The notes: a model not told the origin generated them from the sequence alone. Shown: positions 24,606 through 32,848, counted from the first letter of the stretch. The stretch is 44,189 bases of DNA from JBBRWV01 sp038248985 (GCA_038248985.1 JBBRWV010000011.1:1-44189); one strand, 5' to 3'. Made by a program: numbers and translations.

Positions 24606-25793
24606 ATGACCACCACCCCCGTCACCGTTCACGGCACCCTCCCTGAACACGCGCCGCCCGACGCCCCCCCCACGCCACCCCTCCGCCTCCTCTTCTGGGA
24701 AACCACCACCGGCTGCAACCTCGAATGCTCCCACTGCCGCCGCCTCGAAGTCTCCCACCAACTCTCCAAAAATGACCTCACCACCCAGCAAGCCCTCGAC
24801 TTCATTCGCACCCTCCCCGAAACTGGCCACCCCATCCTCGTCTTCTCCGGCGGCGAACCCCTCATGCGCCCCGACATCTTCGACCTCGCCCGCGAAGCCC
24901 GGCGCATCGGCCTCCCCACCGCACTCGCCACCAACGGCACCATCATGGGCGACGAAATCGCCCGCAACATCGTCGATTCCGGCATCCGCCGCGTCTCCAT
25001 CAGCTTCGATGGCCCCGATGCCGAAACCCACGACCAATTCCGCGGCCCCGGCGCCTTCGATAAATCCGTCGCCGGCATGCGCACCCTCCGCAAGTACGGC
25101 ATCTCCGTCCAAATCAATAGCACCGTCGCCCGTCACAACTTCCGCAAACTCGACCAAACCTACCAGCTCGCCCTCTCCCTCGGTGCCGATGCCCTCCACA
25201 TGTTCATGCTCGTCCCCGTCGGCTGCGGCATGGAATTGCCCCAGTCCATCATGCTCGACTCCGCCGAATACGAAGAAGCCCTCAACTGGATCTACGACCG
25301 CAGCCTCGAAGGCAAAATCCACCTCAAAGCCACCTGCGCCCCCCACTACTTTCGCATCATGCGCCAACGCGCCAAAGCCGACGGCCAACCTCTCCCCCCC
25401 TCCGCCCACCCCCACAAATCCATGGCCCATCCTCCCGCCCATCCCGGCACCCACCCCGCCGGCCACTCCGACATGACCGCCATGACCAAAGGCTGCCTCG
25501 CCGGTCAATCCATCTGCTTCGTCTCCCACACCGGCGAAGTCTTCCCCTGCGGCTACCTCCCCCTCACCTCCGGCAACGTCACCACCACCCCCTTCCCCCG
25601 CATCTGGCGCCACAGCCAAATCTTCGCCAACATGCGCTCCGAAGATTCTCTCGAAGGCAAGTGCGGCCTCTGCGAATACAAAAAAGTCTGCATGGGCTGT
25701 CGCGCCCGCGCCTTCGCCGAAACCGGCAACTACCTCGCCGAAGAACCCAACTGCGATTTCCTCCCCACCCGCATGAAAAACCGCCCCACCTGA
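24606..25793 (+). CDS. ahbD: AhbD-type heme synthase, radical SAM
   Basis: 395 residues. In the siroheme-dependent pathway AhbD converts iron-coproporphyrin III to heme by oxidative decarboxylation of two propionates. Visible features are the radical-SAM cluster ETTTGCNLECSHCRR near 34-46 (CxxxCxxC), VFSGGEPLMRPDI near 80, SISFDGPDAETHDQFRG, the auxiliary-cluster cysteines GCLAGQSICFVS, VFPCGYLP and CGLCEYKKVCMGCRARAF. The C-terminal SPASM-like pattern is complete. An odd feature is a His-rich insert near residues 267-290 with six His (AHPHKSM, AHPGTHPAGH) before the auxiliary cysteines. It is divergent from ahbAB and convergent with ahbC. The related NirJ and AhbC families are alternatives, but fragment order and neighbours favour AhbD. 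Confidence 0.82.
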   Translation: MTTTPVTVHGTLPEHAPPDAPPTPPLRLLFWETTTGCNLECSHCRRLEVSHQLSKNDLTTQQALDFIRTLPETGHPILVFSGGEPLMRPDIFDLAREARRIGLPTALATNGTIMGDEIARNIVDSGIRRVSISFDGPDAETHDQFRGPGAFDKSVAGMRTLRKYGISVQINSTVARHNFRKLDQTYQLALSLGADALHMFMLVPVGCGMELPQSIMLDSAEYEEALNWIYDRSLEGKIHLKATCAPHYFRIMRQRAKADGQPLPPSAHPHKSMAHPPAHPGTHPAGHSDMTAMTKGCLAGQSICFVSHTGEVFPCGYLPLTSGNVTTTPFPRIWRHSQIFANMRSEDSLEGKCGLCEYKKVCMGCRARAFAETGNYLAEEPNCDFLPTRMKNRPT

Positions 25794-25818
25794 TCCCCCT
25801 CAAAAATCTAGGCTCTGT

Positions 25819-27093
25819 CTATATCCGCGCCCCACTCATCCCCTGCCCGCTCATCTCCCCCTCCGGTTTCGCCGCCACACCCACAATCATCTCCCCGCTG
25901 ATCTCCTCATCCGTCAAATAACACTCCGGCTCCGCCGCCCACGGGTTCCCCGTCATGATCTCGGCCCGCGCCCGCAATGATCCCCCGCAAACCTCCTTGA
26001 ACCGGCACGTCCCGCATCGCCCCTCCAGCAACGCCAATCGATTCTTCAAACCCGCCATGATCGGGTCCGAGGTATCCCGCCATATCTCCGAAAACTTCCG
26101 TTCCTTCACATTCCCAAAAGAACGGTACATCGAAAATTGATCCGCATGCACGTTCCCCTTGAAATCAATATTCCCAATCCCCACCCCTGACGAATACCGC
26201 GCCCCCCCATTCCACTTCAGCATCTCCAGCACCTGCCCCGCCCGCGGATGATTCTCTTTCAACATCCGCAAATAAAGGTACGGCCCATCACACGCATTAT
26301 CCACCGTCAGTATCTCAATCCGCTTCCCCCGCTTCACAAAATCATCACTCCGCGAAATAATCGTATCCACCGCCCGCCGTGACTCCTCATGACTCAGCGA
26401 CAGCAAACTCTTCCCGCGCCCCGCCGGGCAAAGATGATAAAAACACGCCCGATCAATTCCCTCCTTCTCAATAAAATCAAACAGCCGCTCCAAATCCCCC
26501 GACGTATGCCGCGTCAACGTCAACCGCAATCCCACCTTCTGCCCCACCTCCACACAATGCCGGAAACCTCGCATCGTCCGCTCAAACGCCCCCTTCATCC
26601 CGCGAAACTCGTCATGCACTTCCGCCGTCGCCGAGTCCAGCGAAATCCCGATATACGCAAACCCCAACTCCTTAAACCGCTGTGCCGTCTCCTGCGCGAT
26701 CAGCGTCCCATTCGTCGACAACACCACATGCAATCCCAGTCCCCGCCCATACGTCGCCAACTCAAACAAATCCGGCCGCACCATCGGCTCCCCGCCCGAA
26801 AACAACACCGCCGGTACCTTGTACTCCGCCAAATCCCGCAAAACTTCCTTGCACTGCTCCGTCGAAAGCTCATCCGGATACTTCATCGCCTCCGAACTCG
26901 TGTAGCAATGCACGCACTTCAAGTTGCACGTCCGCGTCAAATTCCACACCACGATCGGCCGACGCTCCTGCGCCGACCGCGCCACCGCCATCCGCTGATG
27001 CTCCGGCGGTTCAATCTGCGTGATCTTCCGCCCATACCGGTGCGGCGTCGATGGCGTCTCCAGCCCGCTGTACAACACGCTCACATCAATCAT
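25819..27093 (-). CDS. ahbC: AhbC-type didecarboxysiroheme deacetylase, radical SAM
   Basis: 424 residues from ATG 27093, chosen for the AAGGAG six bases upstream; the frame is open to 27276 without better sites. AhbC removes two acetate side chains of 12,18-didecarboxysiroheme to give iron-coproporphyrin III, the AhbD substrate. Motifs: the opening MIDVSVLYSGLETPSTPHRYG, common in NirJ/AhbC proteins; the cluster NLTRTCNLKCVHCYT near 74-88; VLFSGGEPMVRPDLF; GISLDSATAEVHDEFRG; FYHLCPAGRGKSLL; and C-terminal cysteines CGTCRFKEVCGGSLRARA and ECYL. It converges with ahbD (25 bases between stops) and diverges from moeA. With the fused AhbAB next door, the locus holds every step from siroheme to heme. 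Confidence 0.85.
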   Translation of the reverse strand: MIDVSVLYSGLETPSTPHRYGRKITQIEPPEHQRMAVARSAQERRPIVVWNLTRTCNLKCVHCYTSSEAMKYPDELSTEQCKEVLRDLAEYKVPAVLFSGGEPMVRPDLFELATYGRGLGLHVVLSTNGTLIAQETAQRFKELGFAYIGISLDSATAEVHDEFRGMKGAFERTMRGFRHCVEVGQKVGLRLTLTRHTSGDLERLFDFIEKEGIDRACFYHLCPAGRGKSLLSLSHEESRRAVDTIISRSDDFVKRGKRIEILTVDNACDGPYLYLRMLKENHPRAGQVLEMLKWNGGARYSSGVGIGNIDFKGNVHADQFSMYRSFGNVKERKFSEIWRDTSDPIMAGLKNRLALLEGRCGTCRFKEVCGGSLRARAEIMTGNPWAAEPECYLTDEEISGEMIVGVAAKPEGEMSGQGMSGARI

Positions 27094-27289
27094 CCGAAAC
27101 TCCTTGGGCGTTCCATCCATCAGCCGGCAACCAGCCTGCGCCGCGCTCCCGCCCCTCTCGCTGGGGTCGTCCATCCTAGCAATAATGCCTTCCGTAAACG
27201 ACCCCTCCACAATTCCCGCCTCCTGAGCGTTGCGTCCAACCGCCGATGCTGCCAAACTGATCCGCCAACAGCACACTCATGAGATTCCC

Positions 27290-28519
27290 ATGACCACCAC
27301 CAACCTCCCCCAACCCGCCCACCCCTCGCCCTCCCCCACCGATATCCTCCTGCGCCTCGCCCAGCGACTCTCCCCCGTCTCCCTCGAAACCCTCGACCTG
27401 CCCCTCTCCCACGGCCGCATCCTCGCCCAGAATATCCTCGCCGATCGCCCCAGCCCACCCCTCGACGTCAGTTCCATGGATGGCTACGCCGTCCGCCTCG
27501 CCGATCTCCACCCCGGCCTCCTTCCCGTCTCCGCCCACGCCCGTATCGGCCAACCCCCCATCCCCCTACCCCTCGCCGCCGCCGCCCACATCGTCACCGG
27601 CGCTCCCCTCCCCACCGGTGCCCAAGCCGTCCTCCGCCGCGAAGACGTCATCGAACAATCCAGCGCCATCCTCCTTCCCCCCAACCTCGCCGCCAAACCC
27701 GGCCAAAACATCCGCCGCCAAGGCGAGAACACCAAAATCGGCGCCACCATCCTCCAACCCGGAATCGAAATCACACCCCCCGTCGCCGGCCTCTGCGCCT
27801 CCTTTGGCCTCTCTCAAATCCGTGTCTTCCAACCCGTCCGCGTCACCCTCCTCATCACCGGCGACGAACTCCTCCCCACCTCCGCTCAACCCCAACCCTG
27901 GCAACTCCGCGACAGCAACGGACCCGCCCTCGCCTCCCTCCTTGCCGCCTTCCCCTGGATACACTGCCTCGCCACTCACCATATCCCCGATAACCTCCCC
28001 GCCACCATCCACGCCCTCGAAAACGCCCTCGAAAATTCCGACGCCGTACTCATGACCGGCGGCGTCTCCATGGGCGACCGTGACTTCGCCCAAATCGCTA
28101 TCGCCCAACTCTCCGCCCAAACCATCTTCCACGGCCTCCCCATACGACCCGGAAAACCCCTGCTCGGTGCCCTCACCTCCCGCGGCCAACCCATCCTCGG
28201 CCTCCCCGGAAATCCCGTCTCCGTCCTCGTCACCGCCCGACGCTTCGCCTCCATCATCCTACGCCGCCTCGCCGGCCTCGCCCTCTTCGATCCCGCCGCG
28301 CCCACCGTCACCCTCGCCAATCCCGTTCCCGACATCTCCCCACTCTGGCTCTACCGCCCCGTCCGCCTCACCGCCCCCGGCCAAGCCTCCCTCCTCCCCA
28401 CCCAAGGCTCCGGCGACATCGTCTCCGCCGCCCAGTCCGATGGCTTCGTCGAAATCGCGCCCTCCTCCTCCTCCGCTTCCCCCAACGCCACCCTCCCCTA
28501 TTACCCCTGGACACCGTAA
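27290..28519 (+). CDS. moeA: Molybdopterin molybdenumtransferase
   Basis: 409 residues from ATG 27290. It inserts molybdate into adenylylated molybdopterin in molybdenum cofactor synthesis. Motifs: SSMDGYAVR near 60-69, ITGAPLPTGAQAVLRREDV near 100, RRQGENTKIGATIL near 140, PVRVTLLITGDELL near 183, RDSNGPALASLLAAF, the MogA-like site MTGGVSMGDRDF near 258-269, and GLPGNPVSVLV near 305. The full three-domain length is present. It diverges from ahbC (196 bases between starts) and precedes a metallo-beta-lactamase-fold gene. No other Moco gene is near and no Moco riboswitch is evident upstream. Confidence 0.93.
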   Translation: MTTTNLPQPAHPSPSPTDILLRLAQRLSPVSLETLDLPLSHGRILAQNILADRPSPPLDVSSMDGYAVRLADLHPGLLPVSAHARIGQPPIPLPLAAAAHIVTGAPLPTGAQAVLRREDVIEQSSAILLPPNLAAKPGQNIRRQGENTKIGATILQPGIEITPPVAGLCASFGLSQIRVFQPVRVTLLITGDELLPTSAQPQPWQLRDSNGPALASLLAAFPWIHCLATHHIPDNLPATIHALENALENSDAVLMTGGVSMGDRDFAQIAIAQLSAQTIFHGLPIRPGKPLLGALTSRGQPILGLPGNPVSVLVTARRFASIILRRLAGLALFDPAAPTVTLANPVPDISPLWLYRPVRLTAPGQASLLPTQGSGDIVSAAQSDGFVEIAPSSSSASPNATLPYYPWTP

Positions 28520-28545
28520 TATCCCCACCCCTCCCCGCCCCACGC

Positions 28546-28551
28546 TATACT
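28546..28551 (+). promoter_or_regulatory. Possible -10 box of the MBL-fold gene
   Basis: TATACT in ACGCTATACTGC, 30 bases before the ATG at 28581. It has the same CGCTATA form as the glyA box. No -35 box is recognised. Confidence 0.35.
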
Positions 28552-28580
28552 GCACGGCTCAAAACTCATAAGGAATATCC

Positions 28581-29273
28581 ATGGAAATCATCGTCATCAG
28601 CATCGGCACCCTCAGCAAAAATCCCCTCTGGAGCGAACGCCTCCCCGTCCGCACCAGTCACGCCACCACCACCCTCATCCGCACCGTCGATGAACACGCC
28701 AAACCCCTAAACATCCTCGTCGATCCCTCTCTCCCCGCACACCCCCTCGAACAACGCCTCTTCGAACGCGCCGGCATCAAGCCCGCTGACATCACCCACA
28801 TCTTCCTCACCAACTGGCGCCCCATCCATCGCCGCGCCCTCGAATCCTTCTCCTCCGCCCTCTGGTGGATGCACCCCCTCGAAATCCAGGCCGCCGGCGA
28901 CGCCCTCGAAGCCGCCGCCGACAACGCCGCACGCCACAATGAACCCGTCGACAAACTCATCCTCCACGAACAATCACTCCTCAAACGCACCCTCGAAGCC
29001 CCCGATGAACTCGCCGAAAACGTCGGACTCTTCCCCCTCTTCGGCTACACCCCCGGCCAGTGCGGCCTCATCGTTTCCGAACCCACCCGCACCACCATCG
29101 TCGCCGGCGACGCCGTCCCCACCGCCGCCCACTTCTCCGCCGGACAGGTCTTCCCCGATTCCTTCGACCTCTCCGCCGCCAAAGACTCCCTCGCCGAACT
29201 ATTCGAAATCGCCGACGTCATCATCCCCGGACACGACAACGCCTTCATCGCCCCCCGCGTCGGAGGCATGTAA
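28581..29273 (+). CDS. Metallo-beta-lactamase-fold protein with altered metal site
   Basis: 230 residues from ATG 28581, with AAGGA about seven bases upstream. The fold landmarks are in order: a first strand with ILVDPSLPAHPL, then ADITHIFLTNWRPIHRRAL near 68-86, FGYTPGQCGLIVSEP near 154, VAGDAVPTAAHFSAGQVF near 176 and ADVIIPGHDNAF near 214. In active members the second block reads THxHxDH; here it is TNWRPIH, so the metal-binding His-x-His and Asp are replaced while the last His remains. The TPGH position is TPGQ. The late GD and PGHD are kept. It may bind a different metal set, act as a non-enzymatic sensor, or be a specialised branch. Function unknown. Confidence 0.7.
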   Translation: MEIIVISIGTLSKNPLWSERLPVRTSHATTTLIRTVDEHAKPLNILVDPSLPAHPLEQRLFERAGIKPADITHIFLTNWRPIHRRALESFSSALWWMHPLEIQAAGDALEAAADNAARHNEPVDKLILHEQSLLKRTLEAPDELAENVGLFPLFGYTPGQCGLIVSEPTRTTIVAGDAVPTAAHFSAGQVFPDSFDLSAAKDSLAELFEIADVIIPGHDNAFIAPRVGGM

Positions 29274-29419
29274 CCACCCTCTGCCCCCATTCACCTGCTT
29301 ACGGGACCCAAAACTCCACTGACTTCCTTGACGCTCACCACCCACACCGCTACCTTTAACTTCCGATTCGATTACTCCCCTACACTCAATACGGGCAATT
29401 ACGCCCTCTGGAGAGAAAC

Positions 29420-29725
29420 GTGGTCATTACTATCAGCGGACGTCACTTGGACATCACGCCGGCCATCAAGCAATACGCCGAGGAAAAAGCTGGAAAATTA
29501 ACCAAGTATTACGATCTCATCCAAGGCATCGAAGTAATCCTTGACGGTTCCGAGGCCAAACACAAAAAGGCCGAACTCGTCATCAAAACCGAACATAAAA
29601 ATACCTTCGTCGCCTCCCACGAGAGCGAAGACCTTTATGGTTGCATCGATCAGGCCGTCCACAAAGCTCAACTTCAACTCACCGCCCACAAAGATCGCTA
29701 CCGCAATCGCAAGCACCCCGGTTAA
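29420..29725 (+). CDS. hpf: Short ribosome hibernation promoting factor
   Basis: 101 residues from a GTG at 29420; GGAGAG about six bases upstream decides the start. It binds the decoding centre of idle 70S ribosomes and helps form hibernating dimers. Signatures: VITISGRHLDITPAIKQYAEEK, KLTKYYDLIQGIEVILDG, KAELVIKTEHKNTFVASHES, and EDLYGCIDQAVHKAQLQL followed by a basic tail KDRYRNRKHPG. There is no C-terminal dimerisation domain, so this is the short HPF/YfiA type. It precedes ptsN by 83 bases and HPr beyond it, the order seen downstream of rpoN in proteobacteria; rpoN and rapZ are absent here. Confidence 0.93.
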   Translation: MVITISGRHLDITPAIKQYAEEKAGKLTKYYDLIQGIEVILDGSEAKHKKAELVIKTEHKNTFVASHESEDLYGCIDQAVHKAQLQLTAHKDRYRNRKHPG

Positions 29726-29808
29726 TTTGACCCCGTTCCCGTGCTCTGGCCCCCCGCTTGACTGCCCGCTTCAGCACGCCGGAATTCTCTTGTTTGTTTG
29801 AGGTGTTC

Positions 29809-30285
29809 ATGAAACTTGCTGACTTCATCGTTAAAGATGCCATCCTCCCCGAACTCAAAGCCCACGACCGCGACGGCGTCATCCGCGAACTCGTCAACGC
29901 TCTCGCCGCCGCCAAAGCCATCCACGCCACCGACGTCGATGCCATCGTCAAATCCATCATCGACCGCGAAAAAATCGGCTCCACAGGCTTCGGCAAAGGC
30001 GTAGCCGTTCCCCACGTCAAACATGCCGCCCTCAAAAAACGCGTCGGCGCCATCGGCCGCTCCACCGTCGGCGTCGACTTCGCCGCCCTCGACCAGGCCC
30101 CCGTCTACTCCGTCTTCCTCCTCCTTTCCCCCGCCGACAAACCCGACGGCCACCTCCAGGCCATGGAAAATATCTTCCGCAATCTTCAACAGGACACCTT
30201 CCGTCGCTTCCTCCGCCAAGCCGACACCCAGGCCAAGATCGTCGACCTGCTCGATGAAGCCGACCAGACCGGCACCACCCGCTGA
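29809..30285 (+). CDS. ptsN: PTS EIIA component, nitrogen type (PtsN-like)
   Basis: 158 residues from ATG 29809, with GAGG about seven bases upstream. The phosphoryl-acceptor His is in STGFGKGVAVPHVKH near residue 68-70, the standard EIIA-fructose/Ntr motif. The opening MKLADFIVKDAILPELKAHD and later VYSVFLLLSPADKPDGHLQAM are typical, as is the C-terminal helix with LRQADTQAKIVDLL. No transporter (EIIB/EIIC) lies nearby, so a regulatory role is more likely than sugar uptake. It should receive phosphate from the HPr encoded 57 bases downstream; enzyme I is outside the window. Confidence 0.9.
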   Translation: MKLADFIVKDAILPELKAHDRDGVIRELVNALAAAKAIHATDVDAIVKSIIDREKIGSTGFGKGVAVPHVKHAALKKRVGAIGRSTVGVDFAALDQAPVYSVFLLLSPADKPDGHLQAMENIFRNLQQDTFRRFLRQADTQAKIVDLLDEADQTGTTR

Positions 30286-30342
30286 CCCGCCCGACCGTAC
30301 GGGCTTGAACACTGTCTCCTCACGTATTAAAAGAACCTACCG

Positions 30343-30615
30343 ATGCCCGTCATGGATCGACAAGTCACCATCCAAAATAAGCTTGGCCTCCACGCGCGCC
30401 CCGCCATGCAATTTGTCGATGTCGCCAACCAATTCCAAGCCGCCATCAAAGTCTGGAAAAGCGACCAGGTCGTCGACGGAAAATCCATCATGCAAATGAT
30501 GATGCTCGCTGCCACCGCCGGCACCGCCCTCAAAGTCGTCGCCGAAGGCGACGACGCCTCCGCCGCCCTCGACGCACTCGAACAACTCATCAACTCCCGC
30601 TTCGGCGAAGAATAA
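30343..30615 (+). CDS. HPr-like phosphocarrier protein
   Basis: 90 residues from ATG 30343. The active-site segment NKLGLHARPAMQFVDVANQF carries the phosphoryl His near residue 17, and DGKSIMQMMMLAAT carries the regulatory Ser at the usual place (around 48). ALKVVAEGDDASAALDAL closes the fold. It transfers phosphate from enzyme I to EIIA. The Ser-Ile-Met motif, typical of HPr that can be phosphorylated by HPr kinase, means regulation by HprK is possible, but no hprK is visible here. The MPV opening could also start at the second Met. It belongs to the hpf-ptsN-HPr group. Confidence 0.92.
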   Translation: MPVMDRQVTIQNKLGLHARPAMQFVDVANQFQAAIKVWKSDQVVDGKSIMQMMMLAATAGTALKVVAEGDDASAALDALEQLINSRFGEE

Positions 30616-30666
30616 AATCCGCCCCACGCCGTCGTCGTCCATCAAAAATAAAAAAAACGTCGTCGT

Positions 30667-30699
30667 ATCTTCGTGTCTTAGTACCTTCATGGTTCAATC
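30667..30699 (+). repeat. CTTCGTG-type dispersed repeat, copy 3
   Basis: ATCTTCGTG-TCTTAGTAC-CTTCATGG-TTCAATC between the HPr and trpC stops, preceded by CGTCGTCGT. Related to the copies in the Tad genes. Confidence 0.6.
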
Positions 30700-30709
30700 A
30701 TCGTCCCCC

Positions 30710-31534
30710 CTAACTCTTCCGAAATATCCCCTTAAAATTCGCCATCGTCCCCCCCACATCCCCGCTCCGCATCAGCGTCTCCCCGATCAACAGCGTCCGC
30801 ACTCCCGCCCCCTGCATCTTCTGCACATCCATCTTGTCCCGGATCCCGCTCTCCGAAACCAAAATCTGCTTGTCCTCCACAAACTCCGCCAACCGCACCG
30901 TCGTATTCAAATCCACCTTGAATGTCCGCAAATCCCGATTGTTGATCCCCAGCAAACTGTAGCTCCGCAGCGGAAATCCAATCGTCGATCGCACCCGCAG
31001 CAAACTGTCCAGCTCATGCACCTCGATCAGCGTCGTCAGACGCAACTCCGTCGCCAATATCTGCAAGTCAATCATCAGCGAATCCCCCAGTATCTCCGCA
31101 ATCAACAAAATCGCATCCGCCCCCGCCGCCCGCGCCTCGTACACCTGGTACGGATCTATAATGAAATCCTTCCGCAGCACCGGCAGCGGCACCGCCGCCT
31201 TCACCGCCGCAATGTACTCCAGCTTCCCCCCAAAATACTCCTCGTCCGTCAGCACGCTCAGCGCATCGGCCCCCGCCGCATGATAAAGTCTCGCCATGGC
31301 CACCGGATCAAAATCCACCTTCATCGTCCCCGCGCTCGGCGATGACCGCTTGATCTCCGCAATCACATTCACCAGCCCCTCCGGATCCTTCGCCAACGCC
31401 GCAAAAAAATTCCGCGGCCCCTCCACCTCCGCGCACCGCCCCTTCAACTCCTCCAACCCCACCCGCGCCTTCGCCTCCCCCACTTCGCGCTTCTTTGTTT
31501 CCACAATTTGCTGCAAGATATCCGGTATCGACAT
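30710..31534 (-). CDS. trpC: Indole-3-glycerol-phosphate synthase
   Basis: 274 residues from ATG 31534, with GGAAGG about five bases upstream. It closes the indole ring in tryptophan synthesis. The TIM-barrel motifs are complete: opening DILQQIVETKKREV, VIAEIKRSSPSAG near 58-70 (catalytic Lys), ALSVLTDEEYFGG, VLRKDFIIDPYQVYEARAAG near 118, ILLIAEIL, TLIEVHE, GINNRDLRTFKVDL, ILVSESGI and TLLIGETLMRS. It is stand-alone, with no other trp gene here. Its start is only 21 bases from the apparent start of the divergent CPBP gene. The two ribosome-binding sites overlap in the stretch CCTTCCGGAG read in opposite directions. Confidence 0.95.
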   Translation of the reverse strand: MSIPDILQQIVETKKREVGEAKARVGLEELKGRCAEVEGPRNFFAALAKDPEGLVNVIAEIKRSSPSAGTMKVDFDPVAMARLYHAAGADALSVLTDEEYFGGKLEYIAAVKAAVPLPVLRKDFIIDPYQVYEARAAGADAILLIAEILGDSLMIDLQILATELRLTTLIEVHELDSLLRVRSTIGFPLRSYSLLGINNRDLRTFKVDLNTTVRLAEFVEDKQILVSESGIRDKMDVQKMQGAGVRTLLIGETLMRSGDVGGTMANFKGIFRKS

Positions 31535-31555
31535 ACACCCTTCCGGAGTTAAAAC

Positions 31556-32482
31556 ATTCCTGATCTACTAACCATCGCCTTCGTCGCTGGCCTCTCCGCC
31601 TTCTCCATCCTCTCGCTCGTCCTCCTCGTCCGCCTGCGCGTCTTCCGCTCCACCGGCCTCCAAGCCGCGCCCACGCGCGCCTGCGCCCTCTCGATCCTCC
31701 ACGTCGCAGCCGTCCTCGCATTATACATGGCCGTCCTCATCATCGCCCAAATTGTCGTCCTTGCCCTCCACAACCTCTCCACCACCACCACCGCCCCCGC
31801 AAACCTCCCTTCACCCACCGACCTCTCCCTCCAACTCATCACCGGCCTCGCCGCACTCCTCATCATCACCGTCATGTTCCTCATCACCCAAACCCTCGCC
31901 CCACGCCACACCGATCCCCTCGGCCTGAACCTCCGCAAACTCCCCCGCTCCTTCCTCCACGCCCTCCTCGCCCTCGCCATCATCCTCGCACCCCTCCTCT
32001 TCGCCAACATCGCCACTGCCTACTTCATGGAACACTGGCTCCATCGCCCGCCCAATCTCCACCCCGTCCTCCAGTCCCTCCGCGAAAGCCCCCCGCTTTT
32101 CCTTAACCTCCTCCTCATCCTCAACGCCGCAATCCTCGCACCCCTCTCCGAAGAATTCTTCTTCCGCGGCTTCCTCCAATCCGCCCTCATCCAAACCCGC
32201 TCCTTCCCCCGCCGCCACGGCTTCCCTCTTTTCTCCGCCCTCCCCGATGCCTCCCCTCTCACCTCCGCCCCTTCCCCCGCTCGCCGCTGGTTCGCCATCC
32301 TCCTCACCAGCGCCCTCTTCACCCTCATCCATCAACAGCCCGAAGCCTTCCCCACTCTCTTCGTCCTCGCCCTCGGCCTCGGCTACCTCTACGAACGCAC
32401 CGGCTCCCTCTGGGCCCCCATCTCCCTCCACGTCCTCTTCAACTCCCTCTCCCTCCTCCAAAACAAATTCGCCTCCCCTTAA
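31556..32482 (+). CDS. CPBP-family intramembrane metalloprotease, ATT start
   Basis: 308 residues if begun at the ATT at 31556. That codon has GGAG at 31544-31547 with a seven-base spacer, and no ATG, GTG or TTG follows in frame until 31727. Starting at 31727 would drop a good first membrane helix (LLTIAFVAGLSAFSILSLVLL), so the ATT start is preferred. The CPBP (Abi/CAAX protease) motifs are present: LSEEFFFRGFLQSAL with the Glu-Glu and Arg, FTLIHQQPEAF with the His, and ISLHVLFNSLSLL with the final His and Asn. About seven hydrophobic helices are seen. Homologues process prenylated proteins or take part in bacteriocin immunity; the substrate here is unknown. Confidence 0.8.
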   Translation: MPDLLTIAFVAGLSAFSILSLVLLVRLRVFRSTGLQAAPTRACALSILHVAAVLALYMAVLIIAQIVVLALHNLSTTTTAPANLPSPTDLSLQLITGLAALLIITVMFLITQTLAPRHTDPLGLNLRKLPRSFLHALLALAIILAPLLFANIATAYFMEHWLHRPPNLHPVLQSLRESPPLFLNLLLILNAAILAPLSEEFFFRGFLQSALIQTRSFPRRHGFPLFSALPDASPLTSAPSPARRWFAILLTSALFTLIHQQPEAFPTLFVLALGLGYLYERTGSLWAPISLHVLFNSLSLLQNKFASP

Positions 32483-32848
32483 CACACCCCCCCCTTGTCA
32501 AACTCCTCCACGACGTCGGCCTCAAAGTCGTCAACCAACTCTGCGGCAGACTCTGCACCAACTCGTCCTCGACCGCCTCCAAGCCACCCAAAAAACTTTA
32601 GCCCTCGGTCAATGACCGGGGGCCAATGCGCCCGCCTGACCCCCACCGCCCCCGCTCCCCCAAACCCGCCCCCAACCCCCGCTGCCCGCCAACTCCCAAC
32701 TCCCCTGGACACTCCAACCCCACTTCCTCACCGGCCTCACCGGCACCATCAACTCCATCACCCCCTCCAAACACGGCTTCCTCATCGAAACCTCCCGCAA
32801 CAACTCCCGCCTCTACGACCTCGTCCTCTTCCCTAACCCTTCCCCCAC
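32483..32848. other. Stretch with broken coding-like pieces
   Basis: No intact gene is convincing. Several short segments look coding in different plus-strand frames: VKLLHDVGLKVVNQLCG near 32500-32550, RQTLHQLVLDRLQATQKTLA near 32545-32610 ending at TGA 32613-32615, and TLQPHFLTGLTGTINSITPS to the TAA at about 32850. Taken together they suggest one or two decayed genes downstream of the CPBP gene. The middle is a Pro-coding C-rich tract that may be a linker or low-complexity sequence. Confidence 0.3.

Noticed and set aside
23412..25619. 735-residue minus-strand ORF spanning ahbAB and the ahbD region
   Set aside because: Only the part up to 24476 is real; the remainder is the low-complexity antisense of ahbD, and a good start with ribosome site exists at 24476.
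27094..27289. Possible Moco riboswitch before moeA
   Set aside because: The conserved helical pattern could not be found, and the stretch is also the ahbC leader.
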